Shown: positions 1 to 14,510, counted from the stretch's first letter. The stretch: 64,000 bases of DNA from Apophysomyces variabilis (GCA_002749535.1 MZZL01000138.1:62001-126000), one strand, 5' to 3'. Translations and numbers: made by a program. Notes: a model not told the origin generated them from the sequence alone.

Positions 1-551
1 CTACGAAAAATAGCCATCCCTCGTCTCGTTTGTTGTACGAGACCATATCGAACATATCAGTTTCATATGTTTAGACGTCAGAATCCTAGCGTACTGGCGA
101 TGCACAGTGCACGATGAGCATTCGTACATTGAACCATATGTTCACTCGGTTCGCAACATCACTGTTTGTTACTACGTGGATTGTATAATTGTTTATCTCA
201 ATGGCTACACTGGCTAGGAAAGTGATTTTAATGCAGATAGGTTGACTGATGCTGTCTATAGCACAATAGTACCTGATCTGGTAGGGAAACCCCTCTCCTA
301 TGGATAGCTTCCGTACCGGACCGAGGAACATTGGACTGCTATACGATCCATGCTGCTTCATGTTTACCATTCGTGTGATTGATGTAGTCCAATCTACTGA
401 CATATTACTTCCTCCCGACTTCTCGTTCTGTGTCCATGATCTTCATCTGGTCTTGGACTTTCATTTCGGGGTATCAACCTGCCGAAATGGTAGCAGCTGG
501 ATTGTAAAAAAAAAGGTGTATTTTCCTTTCTTTTGCTTCGATTCAACGCTC
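1..551. other. Upstream region without a supported gene
   Basis: No open frame here resembles a known protein. The last part (about 500-551) is pyrimidine-rich and runs into the start of the CX9C gene, so it probably holds that gene's promoter and 5' leader. The downstream frame stays open back to 300, but that extension has no recognisable family sequence. Confidence 0.5.
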
Positions 552-923
552 ATGGAGGACACACTGGATCAAGTTCGAGAGAAATGCGCGCTTCAGTTGG
601 AGATCTACCAAAAGTGCGTTGAGAACTACCCGCAATCGTGGGATAAGAGCTGTTTGCAACAAAAACGCGCGCTCACGAAATGCTCCGAAGAGAAGTAAGC
701 ACATAGTTGCCTTTCGTCTTTGTTTCTCATGTGGGTAATTCCTAGCGTTGGCATTCTTAAGTTCGTCAAGCAGCACTGCAGTACGCAGATCAAGACATAC
801 GACGCATGTCTAGCAGCTAATCCCGAAGATCCCGAAAAGTGTGTCCAAGCACTCAAGGAGTTATACCTGTGTACCGAAGCCACCTCAGTGGTGTTCAAAG
901 AAGCACAAAAGGAAAAGAAATAA
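552..923 (+). CDS. Twin CX9C mitochondrial intermembrane-space protein (CHCHD5/MIX14-like)
   Basis: Two exons (552-694, 746-923) give 106 residues. Four CX9C motifs are visible, two per half: CALQLEIYQKC and CLQQKRALTKC, then CSTQIKTYDAC and CVQALKELYLC. This double coiled-coil-helix arrangement is the CHCHD5 / yeast Mix14 (Mic14) pattern, and the PQSWDKSC segment matches the spacing in CHCHD5. Such proteins are oxidised and trapped in the intermembrane space by Mia40. The intron begins GTAAGC and ends CCTAG in phase 2; without it the frame stops directly after the first half. The start at 552 was chosen because it lies just before the first helix. The stop lies 18 bases from the stop of the convergent SDHAF1-like gene, so the two mRNAs must overlap in their 3' ends. 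Confidence 0.85.
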
Positions 924-941
924 ATCTGGATATTTGTTATT

Positions 942-1236
942 TTAGAGATGAATATCTTGTATACTTGGCGAACTGTATGTTTCTAACTGTTTCTTTCCGC
1001 GCCGTAGCATGTACTCAATCGTGGCAAAGTCTGATTTACGAATGTTGTGCGCTCTAAATTCCCGTCGAATGTAGGCATAGAAACGAGGCCGATTTTCCTT
1101 TTTGCATAGACTTTAGGCCAACAATAGGGTATTGGAGCGAAAGTACCTTTGGTTTTTGGCGTGCAGCTCGAAAGCAATCTCGGTACAGTTGAATGACTTG
1201 CTGTTGCAAGCCTGACCTACGGACAGGGGCGGCCAT
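942..1236 (-). CDS. SDHAF1: Succinate dehydrogenase assembly factor 1 (LYR protein)
   Basis: Two exons (1236-1147, 1097-942) encode 81 residues, the usual size for fungal SDHAF1 (yeast Sdh6). The N-terminal segment SGLQQQVIQLYRDCFRAARQ carries the LYR motif, and the second exon has the family's FYAYIRREFRAH and IEYMLRRGKKQLE segments. LYR proteins recruit the Fe-S cluster machinery; SDHAF1 helps to mature the iron-sulfur subunit of complex II in the mitochondrial matrix. The 49-nt intron (GTACTT...AAAAAG) is phase 0; without it the frame runs to a stop with no family similarity. The gene is convergent with the CX9C gene, so two small mitochondrial assembly factors sit tail to tail. It is divergent from the F-box gene. 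Confidence 0.9.
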
Positions 1237-1621
1237 TTTCGGGGAAGGAAACAGCCGATGGTTTGGACTCCTCCAAAAGAGTTTTGGCCTTTTTATTTCA
1301 GAAACAGATGGACTGTGTAAGCCAGTAGGTGAGACATAGCCAAATTTCTACACTTTCCTCCATAGGCAACCAATACAAACATGGTCCAGTGTTGTCTACA
1401 TTTAGCAGCAGACACTCTTTAGACATGTAACGATTCAGTGACAATAGAATACTAGATTGAGAAAAGCATGCACACTAGTTTGATCATGTCTCTATCTTGG
1501 ATTGAAATAGCAGTTTATGTCAAAAGAAAAGAAACGAGGGGCAGGCTATTGCTTTCTATGATGGCATGTGCGGGGCTTGAATGCCTGTCCATGTCAGAGG
1601 GTTTGTCTATCACACGCGCAA
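1237..1621. promoter_or_regulatory. Divergent intergenic region between SDHAF1-like and F-box genes
   Basis: About 385 bases separate the two divergent start codons, so promoters for both genes should lie here. No specific operator was recognised. The F-box frame remains open upstream to about 1568 without an earlier in-frame ATG. Confidence 0.4.
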
Positions 1622-3379
1622 ATGATGACAAAGGACGTTGAACAACTGGACGTCATGCTGGCAAACGATATCAACCCGTTCCGCACAAAGGGAAACTACT
1701 TTCCTCTTGAAGTATTGAAGAATATCGCCAATCGCTTGCCATATAAGTACATTTGCCCATTACTTCGCGTTTGTCGCTCATGGAATGGTGCATTGACTCG
1801 AGAGCTGTATGAGACGGTCCATACGTACTCGTCTGAGCGCTTCAGCCTCATCGTTTATGCGATCTTGTATTCTGCTGAAGATAGGCATCTTGGTCATTAT
1901 GTTCGTAAACTATACATACCGCATGACTTTAACAAGCATACAGACCTGCTACTCGATCTTCCGAATTTGTGTCCATACGTTACTGAATTAAGTCTGCCTT
2001 TACTTGAAAACTTGGACATGTCCTCCTACTTGCGAAAATGGAAAGATGTTAGCAAAGTCTGCATCCTCAACTTTCTGCAGCCACCTCTGACCCTCCCAAT
2101 GGATTATCTCCGAGAAAGGTTGCGAAAACTGTCTATTTCGCCTTCTCCACAAACTGATTGGATAACGTTAATTTCCAAGCTACCATGCATTGAAGATCTA
2201 TGCATACGTTTTTCTAGTTACTACGGTTGGGGAACTTCCGGAAATATAACGTTCTATCAGTGGGAAGAGATCCACAAGTGTTTGCCGCGCCTTTGTTGTC
2301 TTGCTATGACTTTCGTGAACGTTGAGGGAGAGCCACCAGCATATGTCATACCGTGCGACTCACTACGTGAATTAAATTTGATGCTCCGAACTGGTCAGCA
2401 GTGGGGCCAATATTTTGCAAGAAAATATACACAACTTGAGAAACTATATCTTACGCTCAAAACAAGAGGCACGGGCGATTATACGTCTGACATTGTTGAC
2501 TTCGCCCGATCCTGCCGAACTTTGCAACATTTGCGCTTGCCAGATAGACCAGACTATTACCGTTTGTTCATTGATACGATTCCGAGAGGACAATCTCAAT
2601 TAAAGTGTATCGATGCCCGGTTGCAGGATCAAACATGGTTCTCGGCAGCAATAGACGGTTTTAATCGCACATTATCAGAAATTGCCGTGAAAGTGGAATC
2701 CAGATCAATTTTCAACAGAGTAATGGAAAGTTTGAAGGCTTGCCCGCTTTTGATGGATTTGGACCTGCAGTATCCGCATGCACAACTAAATGTGGATTAC
2801 GTCTTGACCAGATTGGGTGGACTTAAACGCCTGTCTCTTCGAGCCGATAAGCTTAAATTGGACGAAAAGCATAGCAGAAACACCCATCATCCGCTGCAAG
2901 ACATCTCTCTGTCTGCTAACGACATTGCTGACAGTGTATATGAGTATCTTTCTGTGTATTGTTCCAGACTTTCCTCTCTGAAATGCGTCTACGCAAAAAG
3001 ATGCACTCGTGCTTGCACTATCAATTATCTCAGCGTTGGCCTGAAAACCCTGCATGTTGAGTACTGGAACAGGTGCATATTCAAGGTTACGAGATTCAGC
3101 GAAGAAGAACGAATATCCGAATACAGACGACGACAAGGTGATCTTCGCAATATGGAGACAATAAAAGGATTCACAACGTGGTACAGAACACGTCATGAAC
3201 TAGGTCGTATTGCCGAACGGGTAGAGCCCGAAGTCATAGGTCTAGAACTACGAAACAGTGGTTATGATGGACGCGAAGAAGAAGTGCAAAGAGTGAGAGA
3301 AAATGCAGAAATACCGAGTGGGTATTCCCTCAAGCGGAGTGAGATCCAGAGGGAAATCATCTCTTCTGTCGAATTCTGA
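1622..3379 (+). CDS. F-box protein with leucine-rich-repeat-like body
   Basis: A single exon of 585 residues from the double Met at 1622/1625. An F-box is visible near residues 27-67 (FPLEVLKNIANRLPYKYICP and LLRVCRSWNGALTRELYETV), the segment that binds Skp1 in SCF ubiquitin ligases. The rest is rich in Leu-rich stretches spaced roughly 25-30 residues (for example CPYVTELSLP, LRELNLML, LQHLRLPD, LKRLSLRADKL), as in divergent fungal LRR F-box receptors. The likely role is substrate recognition by an SCF complex; the substrate cannot be inferred. The C-terminal 70 residues are charged and unlike repeats. Large lineage-specific families of such genes are common in these fungi. Confidence 0.75.
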   Translation: MMTKDVEQLDVMLANDINPFRTKGNYFPLEVLKNIANRLPYKYICPLLRVCRSWNGALTRELYETVHTYSSERFSLIVYAILYSAEDRHLGHYVRKLYIPHDFNKHTDLLLDLPNLCPYVTELSLPLLENLDMSSYLRKWKDVSKVCILNFLQPPLTLPMDYLRERLRKLSISPSPQTDWITLISKLPCIEDLCIRFSSYYGWGTSGNITFYQWEEIHKCLPRLCCLAMTFVNVEGEPPAYVIPCDSLRELNLMLRTGQQWGQYFARKYTQLEKLYLTLKTRGTGDYTSDIVDFARSCRTLQHLRLPDRPDYYRLFIDTIPRGQSQLKCIDARLQDQTWFSAAIDGFNRTLSEIAVKVESRSIFNRVMESLKACPLLMDLDLQYPHAQLNVDYVLTRLGGLKRLSLRADKLKLDEKHSRNTHHPLQDISLSANDIADSVYEYLSVYCSRLSSLKCVYAKRCTRACTINYLSVGLKTLHVEYWNRCIFKVTRFSEEERISEYRRRQGDLRNMETIKGFTTWYRTRHELGRIAERVEPEVIGLELRNSGYDGREEEVQRVRENAEIPSGYSLKRSEIQREIISSVEF

Positions 3380-3996
3380 TAGAATGGACAACAGTAGAGT
3401 GATAACCAGGCTAAAATATGGTTGATACTTTAGTACAATACTTGGTATATTCCATATCTGAATAGATATGATAAGAACTACGATCGTGAGATAATACAGC
3501 AGGGATGAATCAGACAAGTTCATGTGTTAATGATTTGGTAATTATATCTCAGACAGGCACCGGTACTCTAACTCAATGATCTGAATACAATGTCAGAGTC
3601 ATGAAGGTTAATCATGGTCTTGAATACCATAACCTGATACTATTAGAAGAAAGTTCGTAGCTGGAGTCGACCAGAGATTAATTGTTGGTTCATTTGCAGC
3701 TGATCCTACGAATGATTATAACATTTTCTGCTGTCCTGTGCCTTGGCTTTTATGCATTTTCAGTTTCCTCCTCAAATGACTATACATAAAAGACCTGAAA
3801 CTTCTTTGTTCAAATGTTTATCCAGTCAGAGTTGCTCATCTAAAAATAGACTAGTTACAAGATCATCATGCCGAACTGACTTCACCAATTGACAACTGAA
3901 ATTGTTACACTGCTCTTTCTCTTATGATAACAATATTTTCGTTGTTTGAGGTGAATTCCCGTTGAATGAGATGTACATAAACTGAACTAACAAAAC
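3380..3996. other. AT-rich intergenic region upstream of the Fanzor-like gene
   Basis: No coding signal was found. It should contain the F-box terminator and the Fanzor-like gene promoter. I looked for an inverted partner in the region after 7980 that would mark element ends and saw none by eye. Confidence 0.4.
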
Positions 3997-6900
3997 ATGT
4001 TCCGTTTGTCAGCCATGCAAGTACCGCACCCGCAAATACGAGAAAACAAACGCAAAAGAAAGAGAGTAATTCAATCAAATATATCCTTGGACAAGGCGAT
4101 TGAAGCCTTGCACGACGTGTTTCAGAACCAGTTAGTTACAATCATTTCAAAAGAACTTGAGGATAAACCAAGGAAAAACACGGCAAAGAAAGCGAGATTT
4201 CAGTCAGAAGTTGAAAAACAAGCAAAAACCAACAAAATCCTGCAAGAGCTACGAACGCGTTTAGAGAAAGCGGATCGTGTCCCAAGAACTTCACTCGAGC
4301 AAGCCGATGACTCAATAAATGTAACACGGGGAACGATTCGTAGAACCCTCTGTTTTCACTATCCTGAGCCAGCATCAATCGGCAAGCTTTGGAGAGATTA
4401 CGCTGCAGCTCATTTCAATGACGCCGTGGCGGAAGCACGGGCGAGACTTGAGGAGCACGGAGAAGTAGAAGAAGCTGGTTCCAGCAAAGAAGTTACTGTG
4501 AATGACGACAGTAAAGAGGAAAAAGAAATAATACGAACATGTTCCGTTAGATTATCAAAAATCTTACGAGAAGACCTTGACAATCAAGTGAAGCAGACAT
4601 TTCTTGAGACCATTGCTATCACATCCGAACAGGCCACCAACTACGCTTCTGAGCTGGGAACCGCAGTACATGCAACCATGCTCAAGTACGCATCCGGCTC
4701 GGTAGTCTTGGATGCAGAGTCAAAGCAAGCGCACTATCAACAAGATGGCAAGACATTTAATGTTTTGGATGTCATACATGAAGAGTGGATTCGACATCCA
4801 GAACTTTTGAACTCAGAATTGGCAATAGCTGTGGCCCCAATGCCTGATAACATCAAGAATTATGTAAAAGCTTTGCCGAAAAAACACAATGACGAATTCC
4901 TAAACCTCTTTACCGAAGCACATCTACAGTTCCTTCATTCAGACTATTTTGGAAGACAAAGCTACAAAGCTCAAGGAAAATCTTTCTGGTCTTCCTTACA
5001 GCACCAAGGCTTGAAGGACTTGCCAAAACCACCTGCAGGCTTAAGCACCGTCATGCACTTCCAGTTGAAGCAGTATGCCACAGACCTGCAGAACATGTGG
5101 GCAGGTGGATTATTCCACAAATCAATTAATCACTTGCTTCGTATCCTGCTCAGGATCAATCTTGCCTCTGAACGAGAAAAGAAGATTCAGGAAATTACCG
5201 AGAAAAAACTACAAGAAAAGGAAAAGCAGCGGGAAGAGAGCTCCAGAACGATGCGGAGAAAAAAAGAATGGCGCAGACGCAAGATAAAAGGTAGACTAAA
5301 ACAAGAACGCAAAAGTTTGCGACGGCTGGAGAAGCGCTTGGGAATAGAAATGGATGGGAATCAAAGAGCCAATCTTTTGCAGCGGAAGAAGTCATGCGTC
5401 GAAGCAATCAGACGACTGGAGAAACAGGCAAAGGAAAAGTACAGGCCTAAAAAGGCTGATAACCAGCCACATCAAAAAGATGAAGAGGTGAGAATTACTT
5501 GTCATAACGTTGATATATGAGCTGAACAAACGTCAATTAGGCAAGAGGCGATATGGACAAGTTAGCTATTTCAGCCGATATCAGTGTCATGGATGATGAA
5601 GAAATCGAAGAGACGATAGAAACAGCGATCGAAGAGGCACAGGACGAGTTGGAAGAAGTTGAGATAAAGACACTGAAGAAAGAACCCAGCAGAAGAAGGT
5701 TGATAAGAATCCAAGCTATCACCAAGAAACTACTGCTGTCAACAGACATCGACGGGAACGTACAAGCTAGTGATGTGTCGGATATATGGAACGACAACGA
5801 TGAGCTCCAGAAGGTCGAGATAGATATCGTCGTGAAACTTGCAAAAGCACTTAGACCATACGTGCCGAAAGGTCGATTAAGCAGCGCAATATCTCTTCGT
5901 TTGCGATTTGTTTTGTTATCAAATGCGATTCTTCATGCGACAGGATATTCCAAGTTCACTGCAAATATCTGCCCAACTATCAGCCCTGCCTCAATCCATG
6001 CTCTACCTCTCGATGCGGCGTCCATGTATGAGATGTTTGGTTCCAATTCTGCAAAGTTCAATCTATACAAAGAAGATGGAAGCACAATCGACAATATCAG
6101 AGAAGCTCGTACGAACAAATCTGCTGTGATTGGTTCCTTCTTTGATCAAGAAAAAGTTAAGCATATTTGCAATACTCGAGGTTTGGAACCGCGGTGGCGA
6201 ATCACCATTACACCTCATCAAATGGCCGTGATTGACGGTGATGTAAAAAAAGGGAGGGTTATAGATACTTCTCACTACGAAGAAAGAAAGAAAAAGTCGA
6301 AAGGAAAGCGTGCAGATAGCGCAAGTAGTCAATTTGAAGATAAATCCGGCTTAGACATCGCCAATATTACATGCTCATTAGAAGATGCAAAACAGAGGGT
6401 GAAAGCTCTGGAGTCGGCTGAAAAGCAGATAAAAAACGCGTTGCGGCAGAGGGAGGAAGTCGTCGAAAGCCGAATGGAGAGTTATCGGAGAAGCAAGGAC
6501 GTAGCTCGAAGAAAAGTCCGCGATAAGCGTAAGAGTGAGAAATTCGATATCTATGATTCCAGAGCGAAACAGAAACAGACCGACATATATAAAGATTTAA
6601 AGGCGGCTAAACTCGAGCGCGCAAAGAGCCAATCTGAACTAAGCAAGATAAGGTCACAGCTCGCGGATCAACGAAGACTGCGATACATATATCAGAAGGT
6701 AAGTGAAGAATATCATATGCATTAGCTAAACAAGAAAATAAACGAAACTATAGCAGCTGGATATTCTGAAGAAGCAACAAACGAACAAAGAGACGAAACC
6801 AAAAAATGATGAACAAGAACAGGAGACTAAGCTATGTAAAGTTGCGAGTTGGAATCGCCCAGGTTGCGAAGCCAATACAGAGTTTCTGGACATCTCAGAG

Positions 6901-7980
6901 CTGCATCAAGAAGTCAAGCAGGATCCCAAGAAGACTATTACTTTTGGCGGAACGGACTATGGCTTGAGGACTTTGGCGACAACGGTGCCGGTCACTATGG
7001 AACGCGCTCGTCTACATTTCGACCTGTATAATCGCCAATTTGGTGACGGGCAGACGCCTGTGTCTATTCCTAAAGAAATGTCTACGCTTCCTAAGCCGAT
7101 GAGAATCACAGCTGGTTATCTGGAGGAGAAAACCTTATGTAGGAGTTTTCGCAAAAAAAGAGAGAGGAGGAAAAAGGTATGATAAAGATAGCCGCTAAGT
7201 TTTAGGTTGACTCACTTTGTCTTTAGAATAACCCTGCGGTTATCAGTGCAGAGAAGACGCTATCGAAAAGATCATCCGCCTCAGCAACCACGGTGGAGCA
7301 AGTTTTAGAGTCGCAAGCGGTATTATCCTTCGGCTTCCTTCTGCCTCTAACTCATAATAACATACATGTAGGTAAAGAGGAACTGCCGAAGAGAATTGCG
7401 AGCTTTCTATCATTCGAATCGGGCAGAGCATGAAAAGCGCACACAAAAACTGTATACGGATCGCATCTATGATCAAGTGGCCGCCCAAGAGCGCAAGTTT
7501 ATTAAGGCTGCAGCGACGACACAGACCGATGGGCGCCAAAAGGCTTTACCGATTATGGCCATCGGCACTCAAGGAACTGGAGTCGGTCTACGTCTGAAAG
7601 GACATTTAAAACGAGGGGGAAAATGGCTCCGTAAACGTCATCGCCGATATGTGCCTGTATCCATGACCAATGAACACAGAAGTTCCCAGTTATGCGTCTA
7701 CTGTTTTGAACGAGTTGAACGAGCTAAAGCACGGCGAAGAAAGAGCAGACAGTGGAAGACTGTGAGAGTAAACGGTGCCTCACAATGCGTAAACCCCTGC
7801 TGTCCGGCGTACCAGTCCGGCCATGCCACGCAAAACAGAGATGTTCAAGCGGCTGTAGCAATAGGTCTGGCATCTGCCAGTAACATCCTATCAGCAAACA
7901 GAAGCACGTTGACCCCATTTGACCCCAGCATATTCTCGGCTGGAAAACCGTTTGTTCCCGGCGCCACCAATTTTTGGTAA
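3997..7980 (+). CDS. TnpB/Fanzor-like predicted RNA-guided nuclease, five exons, intact
   Basis: Exons 3997-5487, 5541-6698, 6754-7176, 7227-7319 and 7372-7980 join in consistent phase to about 1257 residues. The C-terminal 310 residues carry a RuvC-type nuclease as in TnpB/Cas12f and eukaryotic Fanzor proteins. The first Asp is in FGGTDYGLRTLATTV (about D951). A Glu directly before the zinc finger is in TNEHRSSQLC (about E1156). A zinc ribbon follows (Cys about 1163, 1166, 1194, 1198), then the last Asp in QNRDVQAA (about D1212). The Glu placement next to the zinc finger resembles the rearranged triad described for Fanzor1 proteins. The first 950 residues are unrecognised: mostly helical, with a Lys/Arg-rich coiled coil near 395-490 followed by an acidic stretch. 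Fanzors cut DNA guided by an RNA usually encoded at or after the 3' end of the gene. The frame is unbroken apart from introns, so the gene may be active or domesticated. No cognate transposase is adjacent. Confidence 0.8.
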
Positions 7981-8890
7981 GTCGGCTTCTATCAAATAAT
8001 TATTGCGTATTCATCATGTGTCCTGACGTTAAAGGTGCGTGAATTCTTCTCGGAAGCTCTGTGAAGAGTAAGTAGTAGTTCTGCCCTTGCGATAATAGTT
8101 CTTATGACAATGAAGGTTGAGAGAACCGGGACCTGTCGCTATGACAGGAGTTATCAGGACCTATGCCTCAGGTAAGAGAAACAGGTACTCTGAGACTGAG
8201 AAACAATTTTAACGCTTTATTTGAGTCACAGAGGAGTTTTAGAGTTCAGATACCGAGAGTAGTCAGCAAATTTGTTGATAAATTGACGTTGTACGGAAAT
8301 CGTACACATTGGAGAGCTTAAAGGTGCGTTGTGCAATCTGTGTGTCAAGCATTTCTCTATGTTTTCCAGTCATTTACTTGGACAAATTTTAGTTCTACAA
8401 TCTAGCTCCTTTCTATGTGATTTGCTTATATCTGGAAACATTCGTTCGAAAAAGAATTAGAGCATGATTTACTTTCTATCTCCGTTTGTTATCCTCGTTG
8501 TCATGCTTTTAGGCAACAGGCATGAACTCTCTTTATTCAAAATATCACCACCTCAAGCTGTCTGAACAGGTATGTTTTCATTTTCAAGACAGCTATGATT
8601 ACCAACAGTACAATGACAGGCAATTTGCGTTTCTGTTGCCATGTAATTACGGTGTATATGAGGATACGATAGGAATTAGTTCCTTTTCTGTTTAACCGAG
8701 TGAACTATCGCATCAAGCAATATCCCATCATTTCTTTATATCACCATGACCTCATTTGTCTGAATTGGATGAAGAGGAATAATTAAATTAATCTGCTTTT
8801 CCTGTCAATGCAGGAACCGGAATGTCTGTATGGTGCCTAATTTGAGGGAGGCAATGACGGAGATCAAAAAAGTTGGAGCTGTTGCTTGTC
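7981..8890. other. Gene-free region after the Fanzor-like gene; candidate guide-RNA zone
   Basis: About 900 bases with no coding signal. Fanzor and TnpB guide RNAs normally overlap or follow the 3' end of the nuclease gene, so a guide-like RNA could lie in the first few hundred bases; nothing in the sequence proves it. The right part must also hold the promoter of the sphingomyelinase-like gene. Confidence 0.3.
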
Positions 8891-10463
8891 ATGAACGAAC
8901 TATCAGTACTGTCATTGAATTGCTGGTAATATACTAAGAAATCATGAAGTGCTATCAGTCATTTCGTTTTAATAATGTATAGGGGTCTTCATATTGTCTC
9001 CAAGAAACGAAAAGTGCGATTGGAAGCGATTGCCCATGCAATCGCCGAAGCACACTACGATGTCGTAACACTACAAGAAGTGTGGATGTGGAGCGATGTC
9101 GACTATATAAAAAATAAGACAGGTCACATACTACCGTATGCGCAGCATTTTTACAGGTAATTGCAAGCTGGTAAGATACGTTTGGCTAAATTAGGTTTTA
9201 TGTGTCAAGTGGAACACTTGGTAGTGGTTTAGTTATCCTTTCACGATTTCCGATCGTATCGTCTCAGTACCATCGCTACACGCTCGCAGGAAGACCGTTG
9301 AAAATTTTTCATGGAGACTACTACGTTGGAAAAGGGTGTGGTTCTGCATGCATAGATCATCCTGATATAGGCCTGATTGACGTTTTCACAACACATGTAC
9401 GTGAAAGACAAAAGAGCATTACAGAGACCTCATTCGAAACGATGCATAGCTTCATGCGGGCTATGGAAATACCGATGAATACGAAGCACATCGTATTTCC
9501 GAGTCTTGGGAAATTGCACGTTTAGTGCGTAGCTCAGCTTGCGAGGGACGACAAGTAATCGTAGTATGTTTGCTCTTGCTATGTTCCCATTAAGAATTCT
9601 GCTGAATTGGGTAACTATAGACGGGCGATTTCAATAGCACACCATCTAGCTACAATTATCGACTTTTGCGAGACCACGCATTTATGACGGATTCTTGGCT
9701 TGAGGTGAACAGCAGTAACAGTTCGACAGATGAACTGCAACGTCTTGGCATCACCTGTGATTCTCCGCGTAATACATGGTCAAAGCGTGTATTGAAACAA
9801 AATGCTCATGATACGGAACTGGGCGACCGCCTTGATTATATTTTTTACCGGCGTACTCCACAATTGACCTGCATTCGCTCTTGCGTGGCTATGACAGATT
9901 TTGTCCCTAACACGCTTATGAGCTTTTCCGACCATTTTGCGGTTCATTCAACGTTTGCTATCAGTCCTGATGGAAAAGCAATCGGGCCGTTTGCACCATC
10001 TCTAATGCAGCTACGACACCCTTCTTTCTCTGCGTTAGAGCCACTCATCTTACACAACATTCTAGAACTGTTTCAAAAAGATCAATTAACAACAAGGAAA
10101 ACTGCGATGCGGCTGTTGTATGGATTTGTTAGTTGCGTTTTACTTGTTCTGGGAATATACGCTGCCATTGTCGTCGTATCCTCTATACCATCGTTACGCA
10201 TAAATCATCCAACAGCGCTTATAGTCACGATCGTATGCGGCGTCCTTATGATCGTTCTGGCTGCAATAGCCCCGGTATGTCTCATTGTCGGTTTTGTATT
10301 CGGTCATGCAGAACATCGAGCTCTACGACAGTTCATAGCCGAACTACAACTACTGCTAGAAGGAATCCAGATGCAAGGGAAGCAATTGAAAACCGTTCAA
10401 TCAGCAGAACTGATATCTCTGGTTAATCGTGATGATACAACATCCTTGCAACGACTGAACTGA
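8891..10463 (+). CDS. ISC1: Neutral sphingomyelinase / inositol phosphosphingolipid phospholipase C (ISC1/SMPD2-like)
   Basis: Five exons (8891-8925, 8983-9156, 9195-9396, 9450-9563, 9621-10463) give 455 residues. The start comes from a 35-nt first exon, MNELSVLSLNCW, which joins in phase to GLHIVSKKRKVRLEAIA. The DNase-I-like phosphodiesterase fold is clear: catalytic-metal Glu in VVTLQEVW, GSGLVILSRFPI, THLHAGYGNTDEYEAHRIS, GDFNSTPSSYNYRLL, RLDYIFY and SDH near 278-280. Two transmembrane helices follow (about 340-362 and 374-403), as in SMPD2 and yeast Isc1, anchoring the enzyme to internal membranes. It hydrolyses complex sphingolipids to ceramide. Length and layout match Isc1. It is tail to tail with the kinesin gene. 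Confidence 0.92.
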
Positions 10464-10826
10464 TGTTAAAGCACGTTTTTACTATGGTGGACCGACAAGT
10501 ATTTACAGCGTTTTAATTGGTTTATTGAATTGATTATATAAAATTGTCAAATTCAAAAGAAGCAGCAGACTTAAAACCAAATACATTCTCATGGGATGAG
10601 TTTGCCCCTCCTCTCATATGGTCTCTTCCATCCTTACTCGCTGCAGTTGGAAGATAGCATGAAAGGTTTGGGCAGTACTTCGATGATGATCGGATGCAGA
10701 ATATATTGTAATTTGTTTTGCCAGACTTATATCAATTCAATATCAGCATAAAGTGGTAAGAAAATTACATAATTTCGATAACCTACATGAAGAAGGGAAA
10801 TTTATTCTCGTCCTGCAATGATTCTT
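10464..10826. terminator. Convergent 3' region between ISC1-like and kinesin-13 genes
   Basis: About 360 AT-rich bases between two facing stop codons. It should contain both polyadenylation regions; A/T-rich stretches such as the one near 10530-10560 are present. No other feature was seen. Confidence 0.4.
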
Positions 10827-13750
<2,924 letters not shown>

Positions 13751-14510
13751 GTTACACTTTCTCGCTGTGGAAAAGGAAAAGGGACAGTGTTACGGTCAAT
13801 CAGGATGAAATGCAATTATGTGCATTTCCGAGTCACATCACAGGAAAGCGCAACATGGTGCGCCCAAAGACATCGTATTTGCAACAAACTTTTTTTGGTA
13901 TATCATCAAAGTGAGCTCTAATTGAGGAAATAGAGAACCGTCGTGGAATATATAGAAACATCCGCGTTATGGGAGGTGGAAATCTTTGCTTGCTCAAATT
14001 ACGCTACTTATTCACAAACAGGTTCGCTTCGGAACTGTGATATCTCGCTTGACAACAAGAGAAAAGTCACTGTGCAGCGAAACCCGGTCAGGACAGGCTT
14101 TTGGCCATGGAAGGTATTGACCGTAAGTGCAATACAAAGATCCACAGAAATTTCGTAGCAACATACTTCTACATAGTTTTTCCATGAAGATGCGTAGATA
14201 TCCCTTTAACATGGATAATTTATACAACATTTTCATACAGAGATTTAATAATAACACGATATGGGTGCTTCAAAACTGTGATTATCGGACCATGATACAT
14301 CGTATTTGGCACAATATCCTTTTCGCTTTGTTATTCCAATAAGAAGTGTAGTGTTTCTTAACGGTGGCGAATTATGTCCATGGTATGTTTGCAACCGGAG
14401 CAATTGCAACATGCTATCGAACAACTTCTGTTTGCATCTATATACTCGTTCTTTTTCTCTTTACTACAGCGATCCTGTTTACGCGCATAAATATTTTCTC
14501 CTGACCCAAC
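13751..14510. other. Intergenic region between kinesin-13 start and SNIP1/PML1 stop
   Basis: Both neighbours are on the minus strand, so this holds the kinesin promoter (near 13751-13900) and the SNIP1/PML1 3' region. No coding or repeat signal was recognised. Confidence 0.4.
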
